Shown: positions 62,300-64,000 of the stretch, one piece after another
Layout of the letters: each line of letters starts with the position of its first letter
Numbering within the stretch: the stretch's first letter is position 1
The notes under the pieces: generated by a model
The model's database searches: none
The model's input: the letters and a program-made list of their open reading frames with translations, nothing else
Told to the model about the DNA's origin: nothing
Translations under genes and position numbers: made by a program
Assembly (NCBI GenBank): GCA_964583615.1
Contig: CAZOWM010000006.1
Location: forward strand, 1 to 64,000
DNA from: CAZOWM01 sp964583615
Lineage (GTDB): Bacteria > Spirochaetota > B62-G9 > DRHN01
Length of the DNA stretch: 64,000 bases
Direction of reading: 5' to 3'

Positions 62300-63037
62300 G
62301 TGAGAAAGTATGTAATTCTGGGCGGCCTCATCGCACTCCTCCTGGGCATCACCATCTGGATGACGGGGCTCGAATCGGTCGGTATCTTCAAGATGGCTCC
62401 TGCAACAAAGGTGTTGAAAGCAACGGCACGGCACTTCCAGATCGTCGGAGCAGCAGAGGCGCTCGCCATCGCACTCGGTATTCCCATCGGATTTTTCAGC
62501 ACACGGAGGGCAATGCGGTTCGTGTCTCCTGTGCTGATTGGAACGGCCAATGTAGGACAGACCATCCCCACACTCGCGTTCATCGGTATTGCCGGTGCGG
62601 TTCTGGGCATGGGGTATAAAGCTGCGGTCATTGCGCTGTTTATCTACGGTATGCTTCCCATAATCCGCAATACCTATGCGGGGATACGGTCTGTCGACCC
62701 CTCGGTGATCGAGGCTGCACGCGGTATGGGAATGTCGAAGATGCAGATCACCGCTCGGATCGAACTGCGTATTGCAATGCCTGTCATACTTGCGGGAATA
62801 AGAACCTCAACAGTGGTCAATGTGGGGACCGCTGCGGTTGCGGGGATGATCGGTGCCGGGGGGCTTGGAGAGCTGATTGTGACGGGAATCGCTGTGCGTG
62901 TCACCCAGATCATTCTTCAGGGGGCAGCGCCAACCGCGGCACTTGCAATTATCCTTGATGCGGCTATCGGCGGAATCGAGAATGTGATTACTCCACGGGG
63001 TCTCAAGATACTCAAAGCGGCGCAGTGGCAGCAGTAG
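62300..63037 (+). CDS. OpuC-type ABC permease (2)
   Basis: 245 residues with an N-terminal signal-anchor-like helix (VILGGLIALLLGITIWMTG) and six core helices. EAA motif EAARGMGMSKMQITARIELRIAMPVILAG. GTG start four bases after the ATPase stop. It completes the importer. Confidence 0.9.
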   Translation: MRKYVILGGLIALLLGITIWMTGLESVGIFKMAPATKVLKATARHFQIVGAAEALAIALGIPIGFFSTRRAMRFVSPVLIGTANVGQTIPTLAFIGIAGAVLGMGYKAAVIALFIYGMLPIIRNTYAGIRSVDPSVIEAARGMGMSKMQITARIELRIAMPVILAGIRTSTVVNVGTAAVAGMIGAGGLGELIVTGIAVRVTQIILQGAAPTAALAIILDAAIGGIENVITPRGLKILKAAQWQQ

Positions 63038-63051
63038 GCTGTGTGCATGGT

Positions 63052-64000
63052 TTATGGCATTCTCGCACCTCTGATGGGAAAAATGCGTCTTTCTCTCCTG
63101 TGAACGTGAAAGCAGCGCCTGACGAGTTCTTCCACATCCTGTTTGATCGGTTTTCTGGGATTTGTGAACACATTGACGTTCTTCAAGCTCCGTGCCACGA
63201 TGAAGGGCACATCGTGGTTTTCACAGCAGATGATGCCCTTCTCGCAGGCTTCCATGGCAAAGGCGATAGCACTTCCTGTGGAGATCGTGTCTATACCGAA
63301 ACGGTTGCACAGCTCATTCGCATATGATATTTCTTCGAGGTCGTCCACCAGGCACAGTGCTCCGAGTGTGCCCACTGTCTCGTGTTCAGCAGCTGCGCTC
63401 GAAACGCCTGCGTACTTTCCCTGACTGATGGCCACCTCTTTGCCGCATCCGATTACACAGGTTTTGCAGGCATAATCTCCACTGTAGATTGTTTCCCTCA
63501 GGGCTGTTCCCGATATACGGGAAGCGCCCGCTTGCCAACGCCCCTGCTCCCATTTTTTCAGCGGAAGGTATCCCATTTCCTCGAGCGCCTCCACAGGACC
63601 GCTTGTCCCGTATCTCAGCAAAATGGTCATGAATCCATATGTACACAGGGGTGGGAGAAGCGCCTCTTACCACGATCCCGTCGAATCCCGCCCTCTTCAG
63701 GTTGAATCCCCAGGTTCCTCCCACGTCGCTTTCTGCCCAGATGCCGGTCAAAGGTGACAGTAATGCAATGGAATGCCGGCCCGATGTTGGAATGGGGGTC
63801 CCTGTAAACGGACCTGCGATAAAGATAAGAGGATTTTTTGCAGAAAGCTCAGGGGTATGTGCACGAGTTTCATTAACCATGATCCACGCAGCCAGGCCGC
63901 TTCCGCCGGTAAACCTCTTATACGTATTTTCGTCAAAGGACCGAACTTCTAACTGCCCGCTGCTCAAGTCGACCCAAAGCATTCTGCCGGTGTAGCCTTT
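63052..64000 (-). pseudogene. Broken aldehyde:ferredoxin oxidoreductase
   Basis: The frame entering at the right edge reads GYTGRMLWVDLSSGQLEV, then GGSGLAAWIM and SDVGGTWGFNLKRAGFDG, the AOR N-terminal tungstopterin domain. After IHDHFAEIRD the reading passes to another frame at LLRYGTSGPVEALEEMGY, with residues between missing. It continues through YACKTCVIGCG (cluster cysteines) and FGIDTISTGSAIAFAME, then stops early. AOR normally exceeds 600 residues. Internal deletion near 63625 and loss of the C-terminal third make it inactive. The start codon lies beyond the window. Confidence 0.85.

Noticed and set aside
1..64000. CRISPR array, prophage, insertion sequence or toxin-antitoxin/defence island
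   Set aside because: No evenly spaced repeats, transposase or integrase motifs, terminal inverted repeats or known defence-gene domains were seen anywhere in the window.

Overview
The window reads as a stretch of chromosome from an anaerobic, diderm bacterium. The evidence for two membranes is a TolC-type outer-membrane exporter, beta-barrel remnants and lipoprotein signal peptides. The evidence for anaerobic life is an aldehyde:ferredoxin oxidoreductase remnant, a single-cluster ferredoxin, a cobalamin-type radical SAM enzyme and several corrinoid-type methyltransferases. The density of ribose-type and maltose-type sugar importers, the small Csp and RRM proteins and the look of the binding-protein signal peptides would suit Spirochaetota. 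That is an inference from gene content, not a demonstrated taxonomy. I recognise no tRNA, rRNA, CRISPR array, phage or insertion sequence.

Layout: (1) 1-6.0 kb, plus strand: two FAD-dependent oxidoreductases flank a glycerol kinase and a class V aminotransferase, followed by an IclR regulator. The two oxidoreductase genes share a perfectly identical 396-bp block. (2) 6.0-12.1 kb: a galactonate-type catabolic pair (SDR, DgoD-like dehydratase) faces a CUT1 sugar importer, and the whole is bracketed by two nearly identical csp genes. (3) 12.3-24.4 kb, plus strand: a UroD-family methyltransferase and two successive ribose-type ABC importers with TIM-barrel epimerases and a fucose/arabinose-isomerase-family protein. 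(4) 24.5-28.6 kb: a lone receiver protein, an RRM protein, an MFS transporter, a flavin-reductase-like protein and two gene remnants. (5) 28.8-34.4 kb, minus strand: a MacA/MacB/TolC-type export operon. (6) 34.5-41.2 kb, minus strand: trpE-trpGD-trpCF-trpB-trpA, preceded by a Trp-codon leader peptide and two tandem intrinsic terminators.

(7) 41.3-47.1 kb: two gene remnants, then two large secreted proteins, one with leucine-rich repeats and one with seven HYDIN/choice-of-anchor-D repeats. (8) 47.4-52.2 kb, plus strand: an FGGY kinase, a D-lyxose-isomerase-like cupin and a Ca2+-type P-ATPase, closely packed. (9) 52.3-54.7 kb: an outer-membrane barrel remnant, a third csp, a B12-binding radical SAM protein and a small unknown protein. 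(10) 54.9-64 kb: MttB-family methyltransferases (one intact, one broken), a broken asparagine synthetase, a LacI/glycosyltransferase scar, a ferredoxin, a complete quaternary-amine (OpuC-type) importer and a broken aldehyde oxidoreductase.

Most of the window imports and degrades sugars, sugar acids and methylated amines. A recurring theme is gene decay: at least nine remnants are visible, several of them with large internal deletions that leave both ends of the gene readable. The strongest regulatory element is the trp leader. Peptide, pause hairpin and two terminators can all be read directly, and an alternative hairpin links the two terminators.
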